A stretch of DNA of 64,000 bases, taken from Ignavibacteriales bacterium. GTDB taxonomy: Bacteria; Bacteroidota; Ignavibacteria; UBA10030; SZUA-254. How positions within the stretch are numbered: the first letter of the stretch is position 1; every line of letters starts with the position of its first letter. Positions 27,185-36,010 of the stretch are shown one piece after another. The stretch is from contig JACRMQ010000007.1 in the NCBI GenBank assembly GCA_016214905.1, positions 1,067,695 to 1,131,694 of the forward strand, read 5' to 3'. The notes under the pieces are model-generated. The model ran no database searches. It saw only the letters and a list, made by a program, of their open reading frames with translations, and was not told where the DNA came from. Made by a program: the position numbers and the translations under genes.

Positions 27185-27227
27185 AATCGGGATGTAGCGC
27201 AGCCCGGCTAGCGCGCCTGCCTTGGGC
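27185..27227 (+). repeat. Right attachment repeat within the intact tRNA-Pro
   Basis: 43 bp identical to 2116-2158, starting three bases before the tRNA and ending with the last base of the anticodon loop. The element therefore restores the 5' half of the tRNA, whereas most tRNA-targeting elements restore the 3' half. Confidence 0.88.
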
Positions 27228-27262
27228 GCAGGAGGTCCCGGGTTCAAATCCCGGCATCCCGA
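27188..27262 (+). tRNA. tRNA-Pro (anticodon UGG)
   Basis: 75 bases folding into a full cloverleaf: 7-bp acceptor stem (CGGGATG with CATCCCG), anticodon stem CCTGC/GCAGG with loop CTTGGGC placing anticodon TGG at 27223-27225, and a T-arm CCGGG-TTCAAAT-CCCGG. CCA is not encoded. It is the target of the adjacent element. Confidence 0.97.
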
Positions 27263-27629
27263 CTAATATTTTTTTTATTTATTTTTTTTAAAGTAAAAAG
27301 ATATTATTCTGCATATCTATCAATTCCAGATACAAATCACTTAACTTCTCAAGCTCTCATTCTCCATTTTCTCTTGTAATCTCAATAATTTGACAAAAAA
27401 TAAAGGAAATGGTGATAGATATCGAATTTCGAATCAATCATCTAGCATTGAAAACCGATCAGTTTATCTTGATCAACCTATCCATTGTCATGTTCGATCA
27501 TCTATAATTGTGATTTGAAGCGTGATATAGGAATTTGCTTCTTGCTTTTTTTGTTTGTTTTCGTTAATTTGCCTTTCACTAAAACAAAAGATAATCCAAA
27601 ATTTATCTCTAAATTATAAAGGTTTCACT
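27263..27629. other. Intergenic region between tRNA-Pro and response regulator
   Basis: 367 AT-rich bases. A T-rich tract follows the tRNA directly and may serve as its terminator. I see no open frame, repeat family or convincing promoter; a TATAAT near 27506 has no -35 element at normal distance. Confidence 0.5.
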
Positions 27630-27998
27630 ATGGCAGAAAAAAGTCGCATCTTAGTTGTCGATGATGAAGAAGCTCTCCGTACCGTATTAAGCAGCGAACT
27701 TGTGAATGCGGGTTATGAGGTTGATACAGCATCGGATGGTGATGATGCGATATCGGTAGTTCAAAATAAGAGATTCAATCTTGTACTGCTCGATATCAAG
27801 ATGCCCAAAGTTGACGGCTTCGAGGTTTTAAAGTTCATCAAAAAGAATTTGCCCACTACGAAAGTTATAATGCTCACCGGCTTTGCCGATCTGAAGAACG
27901 CTATCGAATCTAAAAAGCATGGAGCCGAAGATTTTGTTAGTAAACCGTACGATCTTGTTGACCTACTGACAACGATCGAACGGGTGTTAACAGAATAA
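27630..27998 (+). CDS. Single-domain response regulator (receiver only)
   Basis: 122 residues from ATG 27630 (AAAGG upstream; a longer frame to 27555 adds an unlikely tail). It is a CheY-type receiver: acidic pair in VVDDEEALR, phospho-acceptor aspartate in LLDIKMPKVDG, conserved Thr in MLTGF and Lys in VSKPYD. There is no output domain, so it acts by protein contact or in a phosphorelay. The next gene, 15 bp on, is an NtrC-type regulator with a similar receiver, so the two may share a sensor kinase; none is encoded nearby. Confidence 0.92.
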   Translation: MAEKSRILVVDDEEALRTVLSSELVNAGYEVDTASDGDDAISVVQNKRFNLVLLDIKMPKVDGFEVLKFIKKNLPTTKVIMLTGFADLKNAIESKKHGAEDFVSKPYDLVDLLTTIERVLTE

Positions 27999-28013
27999 TC
28001 TTTAAATCTGCAA

Positions 28014-29354
28014 ATGGCTCAGCGGTACAAAATTCTTATCGTTGATGATGAAGTAGCTCTGATAACGTTATTGAAAGAGGAACTGCAGGATGCGGGCGGT
28101 TACGAAGTAGATCTTGCATTCGACGGTGTTGAAGCCATCAATCTCATTCAAAAATCTCTCTACGATGTGGTGCTTCTCGACATGAAGATGCCGCGCGTTG
28201 ACGGCAGGGAAGTTCTTAAATTCATTCAGGAAAATTCTCCCACCACGCATGTAATCATTTTATCTCAGTATGCCGATATAAAGATGGCGGTTGAAACAAC
28301 AAAACTTGGCGCTTCCGAAGTCCTGGGCAAACCGTATGATATAGATCAGGTTGAACAGACTATTGAACGGGCGATCGAGCGTAAGAAACTTTCCATCGAT
28401 AATAAGCTGCTACAAACCGAGCTTTCGCGCAAAGCTGGAACAACTGAAATAATCGGATCAAGCCAGGTGATGCAGCACATCATAGAGAACGCAACGAAAG
28501 TTGCGCAGAGCGATTCAATTGTTCTTATCACGGGCCCAAGCGGAACGGGAAAAGAATTAATTGCCAATCTAATTCATCGTGCAAGCCCCCGCGCCGATAG
28601 ACCGTTTGTGCCGGTGAACTGTTCTTCAATTCCCGATACATTGTTGGAGAGTGAACTTTTCGGGCACGAAAAAGGCGCCTTCACAAATGCTTATACAGCT
28701 AAACCGGGATTAGTAGAAGTTGCAAACGGCGGTACACTATTTCTTGATGAAGTTGGAGATATAAGTCCGATTATTCAACCCAAACTTCTTCGATTTCTCG
28801 AGACCGGAGATTTCAGAAGAGTTGGCGGTACAAATGAATTGCGCGTGAATGTGAGAGTTCTATCTGCAACCAATAAAAATCTTCAGGAAGAATCCCGCGC
28901 CGGGCGATTTCGCGAGGATTTGCTTTATCGACTCAACGTGATAACGATAAAAATGCCTTCACTGCGCGAGCACCGCGAAGATATTCCTCTGCTTGTAGAA
29001 CACTTCCTGAAGAAAAAATCGAAATCAAAAGAGCCCAAAAGATTAACCGATGATGCGTTGAAAGTTTTAATGGCGTACGATTGGCACGGGAACGTACGCG
29101 AGCTGGAACACGTGATTGAAGGAACAATAATCCTTTCGCCAAATCAATTGATCGAGGCGAAAGATTTATCTTTGGCAGACCGACAGATCGAATCGACATC
29201 AGAATCACTCTCCATCACTTCATTAGAACAACAGCACATCGAAAAAGTTTTGAAAATGTATGGCGGAAACAGAAAAAAAACCGCCGAGGCGCTCGGCATC
29301 AGTGAAAAAGGTTTGTACCTCAAGATTAAAGAGTACGGTATAGATGTAGATTAG
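28014..29354 (+). CDS. NtrC-family sigma54-dependent response regulator with GAFTNA loop
   Basis: 446 residues. A receiver domain (1-120, aspartate in LLDMKMPRVDG) is followed by a AAA+ domain with Walker A (GPSGTGKE), a Walker B-type FLDEVGD and an arginine-finger region, then a Fis-type helix-turn-helix at the C-terminus (NRKKTAEALGISEKGLYLKI). It would activate sigma54 promoters after phosphorylation. The sigma54-contacting loop, usually GAFTGA, reads GAFTNA, an uncommon change in a nearly invariant motif that may alter sigma54 contact. It forms a likely two-gene unit with the receiver upstream; no kinase is adjacent. Confidence 0.93.
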   Translation: MAQRYKILIVDDEVALITLLKEELQDAGGYEVDLAFDGVEAINLIQKSLYDVVLLDMKMPRVDGREVLKFIQENSPTTHVIILSQYADIKMAVETTKLGASEVLGKPYDIDQVEQTIERAIERKKLSIDNKLLQTELSRKAGTTEIIGSSQVMQHIIENATKVAQSDSIVLITGPSGTGKELIANLIHRASPRADRPFVPVNCSSIPDTLLESELFGHEKGAFTNAYTAKPGLVEVANGGTLFLDEVGDISPIIQPKLLRFLETGDFRRVGGTNELRVNVRVLSATNKNLQEESRAGRFREDLLYRLNVITIKMPSLREHREDIPLLVEHFLKKKSKSKEPKRLTDDALKVLMAYDWHGNVRELEHVIEGTIILSPNQLIEAKDLSLADRQIESTSESLSITSLEQQHIEKVLKMYGGNRKKTAEALGISEKGLYLKIKEYGIDVD

Positions 29355-29468
29355 AAAATTTATTCTTCAATGTTTGCCTTTCCTTCAAATATTTCGTAAT
29401 TTTCAAGCAATTCATAATCATCGGGGCTATCTCGATTTCCTTATAACTTTTTACTGAAAGTTCCTCCC

Positions 29469-30638
29469 ATGACAAAATTTACTGGTCTGGACTATTATGA
29501 AATCGACGGCTTACTTACAGAGGAAGAAATCCTCGTTCGTAATACGGTGCGCGAATTTACCGAAGAGCAAATTCTTCCCATCATCGAGAAAAATTACCGT
29601 ATCGGAACATTTCCCATGGATCTCATTCCAAAGATGGCTGATCTTGGAATGTTCGGTTCAACTCTACCCGCGAAGTATGGCTGCGCGGAAATGAATAATG
29701 TTGCCTACGGTCTGGTGATGCAGGAATTAGAACGCGGCGATAGCGGCATACGCAGTTTCGCTTCGGTGCAAAGTGCATTGGTTATGTATCCTATCTACAC
29801 TTTCGGCTCCGAGAAGCAAAAAGATTATTGGCTACCCAAATTAGCAACCGGTGAGAGTATTGGTTGCTTCGGATTAACTGAGCCCGATTATGGATCGAAT
29901 CCCGGGGGTATGATAACAACGGCACAGGATAAAGGTGATCATTATCTTTTGAATGGTGCGAAGATGTGGATTACGAACGGAACAATCGCCGACGTCGCGG
30001 TCGTTTGGGCGAAGCTGAACGGGAAAGTACATGGTTTTTTGGTTGAAAAAGGTACACCCGGATTTTCCGCGCCCGAGATGATCGGAAAACATTCGCTTCG
30101 TGCCTCGGTTACTTCCGAACTGATTTTTCAGGATGTTAAAATTCCAAAAGAAAATATTTTCCCCAAAACGGATGGATTGAAATCTCCGCTCATGTGTCTG
30201 AATCAAGCTCGGTACGGAATTGCATGGGGAGCGATCGGCTCTGCAATGGCGAGTTACAACGCCGCACTCGATTATTCAAAGAGTAGAATCCAATTTGGAA
30301 AACCGATTGCATCATTCCAGATGACACAGGAAAAATTAGTCTTCATGATTACCGAAATTACCAAGGCACAACTTCTTTGTCTCCAACTCGGTAGATTGAA
30401 GGATAAGCAGACCCTCCGATTTCCGCAGGTATCGCTCGCAAAAAGAAATAATGTTCATGTGGCACTTGAAATAGCACGTATGGCCCGCGAGATTTTAGGC
30501 GCTAACGGAATACTCGATGAATATCCGGTCATGCGCCACATGGCAAATCTAGAATCTGTCAAAACATATGAAGGCACACACGAGATGCATACTTTGATTG
30601 TGGGTGAAGATATTACGGGGATACAGGCGTTCACATGA
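29469..30638 (+). CDS. gcdH: Glutaryl-CoA dehydrogenase
   Basis: 389 residues, full length for this acyl-CoA dehydrogenase subfamily. It oxidises and decarboxylates glutaryl-CoA to crotonyl-CoA with FAD in lysine/tryptophan breakdown. Subfamily marks are RSFASVQS (the arginine that binds the distal carboxylate in known enzymes), GCFGLTEPDYGSNP, KMWITNG, SLRAS, CLNQARYGIAWG and the catalytic glutamate E368 in TYEGTHE. The distinctive ARYGIAWG and NLESVKTYEGT motifs set it apart from short-chain dehydrogenases such as the one at 37925. It appears to be a single gene. Electron transfer flavoprotein genes are not in the window. Confidence 0.88.
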   Translation: MTKFTGLDYYEIDGLLTEEEILVRNTVREFTEEQILPIIEKNYRIGTFPMDLIPKMADLGMFGSTLPAKYGCAEMNNVAYGLVMQELERGDSGIRSFASVQSALVMYPIYTFGSEKQKDYWLPKLATGESIGCFGLTEPDYGSNPGGMITTAQDKGDHYLLNGAKMWITNGTIADVAVVWAKLNGKVHGFLVEKGTPGFSAPEMIGKHSLRASVTSELIFQDVKIPKENIFPKTDGLKSPLMCLNQARYGIAWGAIGSAMASYNAALDYSKSRIQFGKPIASFQMTQEKLVFMITEITKAQLLCLQLGRLKDKQTLRFPQVSLAKRNNVHVALEIARMAREILGANGILDEYPVMRHMANLESVKTYEGTHEMHTLIVGEDITGIQAFT

Positions 30639-30650
30639 GATATCATATAT

Positions 30651-30678
30651 GAGTTATGAGTTATGAGTTATGAGTTAT
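30651..30678 (+). repeat. Four tandem GAGTTAT units
   Basis: Four perfect 7-bp repeats in the gap between gcdH and guaB, with related GATGTAT units after them. Similar GAGTT-rich text occurs near 56505. Likely a slippage-prone simple repeat. Confidence 0.8.
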
Positions 30679-30764
30679 GATGTATGATGTATTAAAAGCT
30701 TATAGCCAATAGAAACGCCTAATGACAAATGACAAACAACCAATGATTTTTTAGGAATCAGAAA

Positions 30765-32231
30765 ATGGCAAATAAAAAATTTATCGGTGAAGCAATAACG
30801 TTCGACGACGTTCTGCTTGTCCCACAGAAATCAAGCGTACTGCCGCGGGATGTTGATGTAACAACAAAGTTAAGCAGGAATATCATTTTGAATATTCCAC
30901 TTGTATCTGCGGCTATGGATACGGTAACAGAATCGAAGACAGCAATCGCGCTCGCACGCGAAGGCGGCATCGGTATCATACATAAAAATATGAGTATCGA
31001 TGAGCAATCAACACAAGTTGACCAAGTTAAAAGATATGAAAGCGGTATGATTCTCGATCCGATTACGATGCGGTCGGATCAAACTGTGGGAGATGCGCTG
31101 ATTCTTATGAGCAAATATCAAATTTCAGGAATTCCTATCGTCGATGAAATTGGGAAATTAATCGGAATTGTAACTAACCGTGATTTGCGATTCGAACCGA
31201 ACCGGAAATTAAAAGTGTCGAAGCTAATGACAAGCCGGGGTCTCATTACCGCACCTCTCGGAACTACGATAGAAAAAGCTGAACAACTTTTGCAGAAGTA
31301 TAGAATTGAAAAGTTACCCGTTGTTGATAAAGCGAATAAATTGCGCGGGCTTTTCACCTTCAAAGATATTCAAAAGAAAAAACATCATCCTAATGCCTGC
31401 AAAGATAAGCACGGAAGATTGCGTGTTGGTGCCGCTGTTGGAGTTACAATTGATACAATTGACCGCGTTAGGGCTTTAGTGAAATCCGGGGTTGATGTTG
31501 TCATCATCGATACCGCGCATGGTCATTCGCGTGGTGTAATTGAAATGGTGAAGCGCGTGAAGAAAGAATTCGGCACACTTGAATTGGTAGCCGGTAATGT
31601 TGGGACTGCAGAAGGAACGCGCGATCTGATAAGAGCGGGAGTGGATGCGGTGAAAATCGGGATTGGACCCGGTTCTATCTGTACAACACGGATAATTGCC
31701 GGTGTAGGCGTTCCGCAGGTAACGGCTATTTATGAATGCGCGAAAATTGCATCGCGTTCAAGGATTCCTCTTATCGCGGATGGCGGGATTAAACAGACAG
31801 GAGATATCGCAAAAGCAATTGCGGCAGGTGCCGATTCGGTGATGATAGGGGGTCTGTTTGCAGGTGTTGATGAAAGTCCTGGAGAAAAAGTTTTATACGA
31901 AGGGCGCAGTTATAAAATTTACAGGGGAATGGGTTCAATAGAATCGATGAAAAAAGGAAGCAGCGACAGATATTTCCAGGATGCCGAAGAAGGATTGCCT
32001 AAATTAGTGCCCGAAGGGATTGAAGGTAGAGTTCCGTATAAAGGTGAATTAGTCGACACGGTGCTTCAAATGATTGGTGGTTTGCGTGCAGCGATGGGTT
32101 ATTGCGGATGCAAGAATATAAATGAGATGAAAAGAAAAACTCAATTTATTAAAATGTCTGAAGCAGGTTTGCGTGAAAGTCATCCTCACGATATTTCAAT
32201 AACCAAAGAAGCTCCAAATTATCATATTTAA
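30765..32231 (+). CDS. guaB: Inosine-5'-monophosphate dehydrogenase
   Basis: 488 residues, normal family length. It converts IMP to XMP with NAD, the committed step of GMP synthesis, in the cytoplasm. The TIM-barrel catalytic domain is split by a pair of CBS domains (about 95-210). The active-site loop [10 protein letters not shown] contains the catalytic cysteine C306; phosphate-binding DGGIKQTGD and the flap ([12 protein letters not shown]) are present, as is a C-terminal cysteine-containing MGYCGC segment. The gene precedes a peptidase and a glycosyltransferase; purD, another purine gene, follows in the same direction. Confidence 0.97.
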   Translation: MANKKFIGEAITFDDVLLVPQKSSVLPRDVDVTTKLSRNIILNIPLVSAAMDTVTESKTAIALAREGGIGIIHKNMSIDEQSTQVDQVKRYESGMILDPITMRSDQTVGDALILMSKYQISGIPIVDEIGKLIGIVTNRDLRFEPNRKLKVSKLMTSRGLITAPLGTTIEKAEQLLQKYRIEKLPVVDKANKLRGLFTFKDIQKKKHHPNACKDKHGRLRVGAAVGVTIDTIDRVRALVKSGVDVVIIDTAHGHSRGVIEMVKRVKKEFGTLELVAGNVGTAEGTRDLIRAGVDAVKIGIGPGSICTTRIIAGVGVPQVTAIYECAKIASRSRIPLIADGGIKQTGDIAKAIAAGADSVMIGGLFAGVDESPGEKVLYEGRSYKIYRGMGSIESMKKGSSDRYFQDAEEGLPKLVPEGIEGRVPYKGELVDTVLQMIGGLRAAMGYCGCKNINEMKRKTQFIKMSEAGLRESHPHDISITKEAPNYHI

Positions 32232-32261
32232 CTGAGCATAAACTACTCCCGCTGATTTTCC

Positions 32262-33350
32262 ATGAAACAGGAATATGTTTTTCTAAGGAAGCGTTTACAT
32301 TCACTCCGGGAAATTCTTACATCGATGAATCTCGATTGCTTCTTGATCACCTTTCAACCGCATCTCAGATACATTACAGGTTTTTCAGGTTCAAGCGGAC
32401 TTGCTATGGTTACCCGATCGGGTGCATATATCATCACGGATGGGAGGTACGCTACTCAGATTCGAAATCAAACTCACGGTTGGAAAATATTTATCACCTC
32501 TCAAGATCTGTTCGAAGCGTTGAGAGATACTAAGTTATTACGCCCGCACATGCGAATCGGTTTCGATGGGAATACGTTGGTTTTTTCTCAATTCAAGCGA
32601 TTGAAAAATATATTTCCAAAGATTATATTTTTACCGAAAGCTGATGCTATAGAGCGGATTGCGATCCGGAAGGATGAAACCGAAATTACCGCCATTAAAC
32701 ACGCGGCTGAAATTACAGATCGGGTTTTCACTGAAATTTTGCAAATTCTTAAACCGGGCGTGAGTGAACTCGATATCGCTGCCGAGATATCATACCGTCA
32801 TAAAATACACGGCGCCGAAGGTGACGCTTTTCCATCTATAGTTGCAAGCGGACATAGAAGCGCCTTGCCTCACGGACTAGCATCTGAAAATAAAATTAAA
32901 AAAGGCGATCTGGTCACTTTAGATTTTGGTTCTATTTATTGCGGTTATCACTGTGATATGACAAGAACGGTTGGAATCGGTTCTCTGCCGGCAAAAGCAA
33001 AAAAAATATATCAGGTTGTTCTCGATGCCCAAATGAATGCAATCGAATTTGCAACATCCGATAAAACCGCAAAAGAAGTAGATCATGTCGCCCGTCAGCA
33101 TATCACAAAATCCGGATTCGGAAAATATTTCAGACATTCGTTAGGACATGGAATCGGACTTCAAATTCATGAACAACCGCGACTTTCGGTCCTGAGCAAA
33201 GCGGTACTTCAACCGGGAAATGTAGTTACGATAGAACCCGGAATTTACATACCCGATTTCGGCGGTGTCCGAATCGAAGACGATATTGTTATTACAAACG
33301 GTTACCCGGAGATTCTGAATAAATCTCCGAAAGAATTAATAATCTTATAA
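32262..33350 (+). CDS. M24 family aminopeptidase (Xaa-Pro type)
   Basis: 362 residues. An N-terminal creatinase-like domain (about 1-135) precedes the pita-bread metallopeptidase domain. All dinuclear metal ligands appear: two aspartates in LDFGSIYCGYHCDMTRTVG, histidine in HSLGHGIGL, and glutamates in TIEPGIYIP and VRIEDDI. It most likely removes N-terminal residues before proline or hydrolyses Xaa-Pro dipeptides in the cytoplasm. It follows guaB by 30 bp, so may be co-transcribed. Length and layout are those of PepQ/YpdF-type enzymes; PepP versus PepQ specificity cannot be settled by eye. Confidence 0.9.
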   Translation: MKQEYVFLRKRLHSLREILTSMNLDCFLITFQPHLRYITGFSGSSGLAMVTRSGAYIITDGRYATQIRNQTHGWKIFITSQDLFEALRDTKLLRPHMRIGFDGNTLVFSQFKRLKNIFPKIIFLPKADAIERIAIRKDETEITAIKHAAEITDRVFTEILQILKPGVSELDIAAEISYRHKIHGAEGDAFPSIVASGHRSALPHGLASENKIKKGDLVTLDFGSIYCGYHCDMTRTVGIGSLPAKAKKIYQVVLDAQMNAIEFATSDKTAKEVDHVARQHITKSGFGKYFRHSLGHGIGLQIHEQPRLSVLSKAVLQPGNVVTIEPGIYIPDFGGVRIEDDIVITNGYPEILNKSPKELIIL

Positions 33351-33362
33351 CTAAAAATATCT

Positions 33363-34652
33363 GTGACTGATTCATCTGTAAAATTAAGAAATGTACTTGT
33401 GATCGCTTATTATTTCCCGCCGATGGGTTTGAGCGGTGTGCAACGCACGCTGAAATTTGTGAAATATCTTCCTCAGTTCGGCTGGCAGCCCACCGTGTTA
33501 ACCGTTACTCCAACCGGATATTACGCTCACGATTATACACTGTTAGAAGAGTTGCATCCTCATCATGTTGAGATAGAAAGGATGGGTTCACTCGATCCCA
33601 ACCGATTGTTCCGGAAAAAAGGTGTTGTGAAGTTGCCTTCGGAATTCTGGCGGAAAATATTTTCATTTTTAAGCGATTGCTTTTTTATACCGGATAATAA
33701 AATAGGGTGGAAGAGACAGGCGATGAAAAAAGCCGACGAATTGTTCGCGAAGAAAAATTTCGATGTTATTTTCGCAACAGCGCCACCGTTTACGGATTTC
33801 ATCATCGGGACCGAGCTTCATAAAAAATACAACAAACCGCTAGTGATCGATTATCGCGATCCGTGGCACGATTACCCGTACAAATATTATCCCACTCCAT
33901 TACATAAATTATTCAATTATAAATTGGAGAAAAAGACTCTGCGTGCAAGTGCCCGTATTCTGGTTACCAACCGGCGGACAAAAGAATTGATCCTCAAACG
34001 GTATAAATTTTTAGAATACGGCGACATAACGATTTTATCGCAGGGATACGATCCGGCAGATCTCACAACCGATCCGAAAATACATATCGATAAGTCAAAT
34101 CGGATGCGTATCGCTCATGCGGGAGTATTCTATGCCGACAGAACTCCCAGATACATGTTGGAGGCGATGAAAAATTTATTCCATTTAAAACCTGAGTTAA
34201 AAAATCAGATCGAGCTTTATTTGATCGGAACGCTACAAGATGAATTTGTGAAGCTAATACACAAATACGGGCTCGAGGGAAATGTGGTAACAACAGGTTA
34301 TCTGGATCATGCGCATTGTATTCATCATTTGAAGGTCTCCGATGTACTTTGGCTTACTTTAAATAACGATACTCAATCGCCGGGCAAGCTGTATGAATAT
34401 CTTGGGCTTATGAAACCTGTTTTGGGCTGTCTGCCGGATGGATTTGTCAGTCAAACTCTTAAAGAAGCAGGTGGTGCATTGATAGTACCCCCGGACGATG
34501 TAAACAAAATACAATCCGCGCTAACACAATTATATGATATGTATAAATCGAAAAAAATGATTGCTCCCCCAAAAGATATCGTTGCTAAATATGACCGCAT
34601 CGACCTGACAAATGAACTTTCTAAAATGTTTGGTTTTTTGGTGAACGAATGA
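33363..34652 (+). CDS. Glycosyltransferase (GT4-like, group 1)
   Basis: 429 residues starting at GTG 33363; no in-frame ATG is nearby. The N-terminal Rossmann domain opens with VIAYYFPPMGLSGVQRTLKF, typical of GT4 transferases that begin with a glycine-rich nucleotide-sugar loop, and a C-terminal domain contains the acceptor/nucleotide motif region (SPGKLYEYLGLMKPVLG). It probably adds a sugar to a cell-surface glycan at the inner membrane. Its stop codon overlaps the start of purD by 4 bases, so the genes are translationally linked. Donor and acceptor are unknown. Confidence 0.85.
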   Translation: MTDSSVKLRNVLVIAYYFPPMGLSGVQRTLKFVKYLPQFGWQPTVLTVTPTGYYAHDYTLLEELHPHHVEIERMGSLDPNRLFRKKGVVKLPSEFWRKIFSFLSDCFFIPDNKIGWKRQAMKKADELFAKKNFDVIFATAPPFTDFIIGTELHKKYNKPLVIDYRDPWHDYPYKYYPTPLHKLFNYKLEKKTLRASARILVTNRRTKELILKRYKFLEYGDITILSQGYDPADLTTDPKIHIDKSNRMRIAHAGVFYADRTPRYMLEAMKNLFHLKPELKNQIELYLIGTLQDEFVKLIHKYGLEGNVVTTGYLDHAHCIHHLKVSDVLWLTLNNDTQSPGKLYEYLGLMKPVLGCLPDGFVSQTLKEAGGALIVPPDDVNKIQSALTQLYDMYKSKKMIAPPKDIVAKYDRIDLTNELSKMFGFLVNE

Positions 34653-35944
34653 AAATCCTGGTTATCGGCTCCGGCGGTAGGGAACATGCTTTGATATGGA
34701 AGATTCGGCAATCTCCCGGCATTGAAAAAATATTTTGCGCTCCCGGCAACGCAGGTATATCTTCAATGGCAGAAAATGTTCCGATCAAAGCAGATGATCT
34801 TGATGCTCTATTAAAATTTTCGATTGAGAATAAAATAGACCTGACAGTTGTAGGATCTGAGCAGCCATTAACATCAGGGATTGTTGACCTCTTTGAGAAA
34901 AACGGATTGAAGATATTCGGTCCAACCGCGAGCGCGGCAGAGTTAGAAGGAAGTAAAGTGTTTGCCAAACATTTTATGAAAAAATATCGAATCCCGACGG
35001 CTGAATTCCGTTCATTCACAATCTCGGAACAATACGATGCTCAACGATACATCAATGAAATTCCGACTCCAGTAGTCGTCAAAGCAGATGGATTAGCGGC
35101 CGGTAAGGGAGTTGCGGTTTGTGATACAAAAGAAGATGCCCTGGAATCTCTTGACATTATGTTCAATCAAAAACTGTTCGGAGTTGCCGGAAACCAAGTG
35201 GTGGTGGAAGAATATTTGGAAGGAGAAGAAGCATCAGTCTTTGCAATCTGCGACGGTAAGAATTTTGTTTTACTACCTACTGCACAAGATCATAAACGGA
35301 TTTTCGACGGTGATAAAGGAAAAAATACAGGTGGTATGGGAGCTTACTCGCCGGCACCGATCATGACTGATGAATTAATATCTGAAGTAAGGAATAAAAT
35401 CATTGCGCCGACATTAAGAGGGATGGCACTTGAAGGAAGAGAGTACAAAGGTTGTCTTTATATCGGACTAATGATTACTCAAACAGGACCAAAAGTTATT
35501 GAATTTAATTGCCGTTTTGGTGATCCTGAAACTCAGGTCGTTCTCCCATTATTGGGAAATGATTTAGTCGATTTAATTATCGATTCGATTGAAGGAAAGC
35601 TCGGACAATCAAAAGTTAGGTTTCTAGATAAAAGCGCGGTTACAGTAGTTATCGCCTCGGGTGGATACCCGGATGATTATCAAACCGATAAAACAATTTT
35701 CGGGTTGGATCAGGTATCAACGATGAAAAATGTAATTGTTTTTCACGCCGGAACGAAGTATACTAAGGATAAGATCGTTACCTCGGGCGGGCGGGTGCTC
35801 GGTGTTACGGCACTGGGAAATACGCTTGAAGAAACAATAGACAGGGCATATAGTGCTGTTGGAAAAATAACGTTCGATTCTGCATATTACAGAAGCGATA
35901 TAGGGAAAAAAGGTTTAGATCGTTTAAAAAATATTTCTTTTTAA
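34649..35944 (+). CDS. purD: Phosphoribosylamine-glycine ligase
   Basis: 431 residues, normal length. It joins glycine to phosphoribosylamine with ATP, step two of purine synthesis. The N-terminal domain opens with the diagnostic MKILVIGSGGREHAL and CAPGNAGI; the ATP-grasp domain has VVKADGLAAGKGV, EEYLEGEEASVFA, the TGGMGAYSPAP loop, and EFNCRFGDPETQ near the metal site. The ATG overlaps the glycosyltransferase stop (ATGA). It is the second purine gene here after guaB, though other pur genes are absent. Confidence 0.97.
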   Translation: MKILVIGSGGREHALIWKIRQSPGIEKIFCAPGNAGISSMAENVPIKADDLDALLKFSIENKIDLTVVGSEQPLTSGIVDLFEKNGLKIFGPTASAAELEGSKVFAKHFMKKYRIPTAEFRSFTISEQYDAQRYINEIPTPVVVKADGLAAGKGVAVCDTKEDALESLDIMFNQKLFGVAGNQVVVEEYLEGEEASVFAICDGKNFVLLPTAQDHKRIFDGDKGKNTGGMGAYSPAPIMTDELISEVRNKIIAPTLRGMALEGREYKGCLYIGLMITQTGPKVIEFNCRFGDPETQVVLPLLGNDLVDLIIDSIEGKLGQSKVRFLDKSAVTVVIASGGYPDDYQTDKTIFGLDQVSTMKNVIVFHAGTKYTKDKIVTSGGRVLGVTALGNTLEETIDRAYSAVGKITFDSAYYRSDIGKKGLDRLKNISF

Positions 35945-36010
35945 TGTTTTGATCTAAGAGATTGTATGATTACGGGGATCATTTAATTTATATCATTTGA
36001 AGGAGAAAAT

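Larger units (their letters stand above)
2116..27227. mobile_element. 25-kb integrative element in tRNA-Pro(UGG)
   Basis: A 43-bp perfect direct repeat bounds the segment (2116-2158 and 27185-27227), giving a 25,069-bp unit. The repeat is the 5' half of tRNA-Pro through the anticodon loop; the complete tRNA is at the right end and only the 5' half at the left. A tyrosine recombinase begins 142 bp inside the left repeat. Copies of a 12-bp repeat flank both ends at nearly equal distance, as arm-type integrase sites would. Cargo is sigma/anti-sigma/CHAT genes, lipoproteins, type IX-secreted proteins and acyltransferases. I recognise no relaxase, replication or phage structural gene. The left/right assignment and the exact crossover within the 43 bp are not known. 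Confidence 0.88.
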
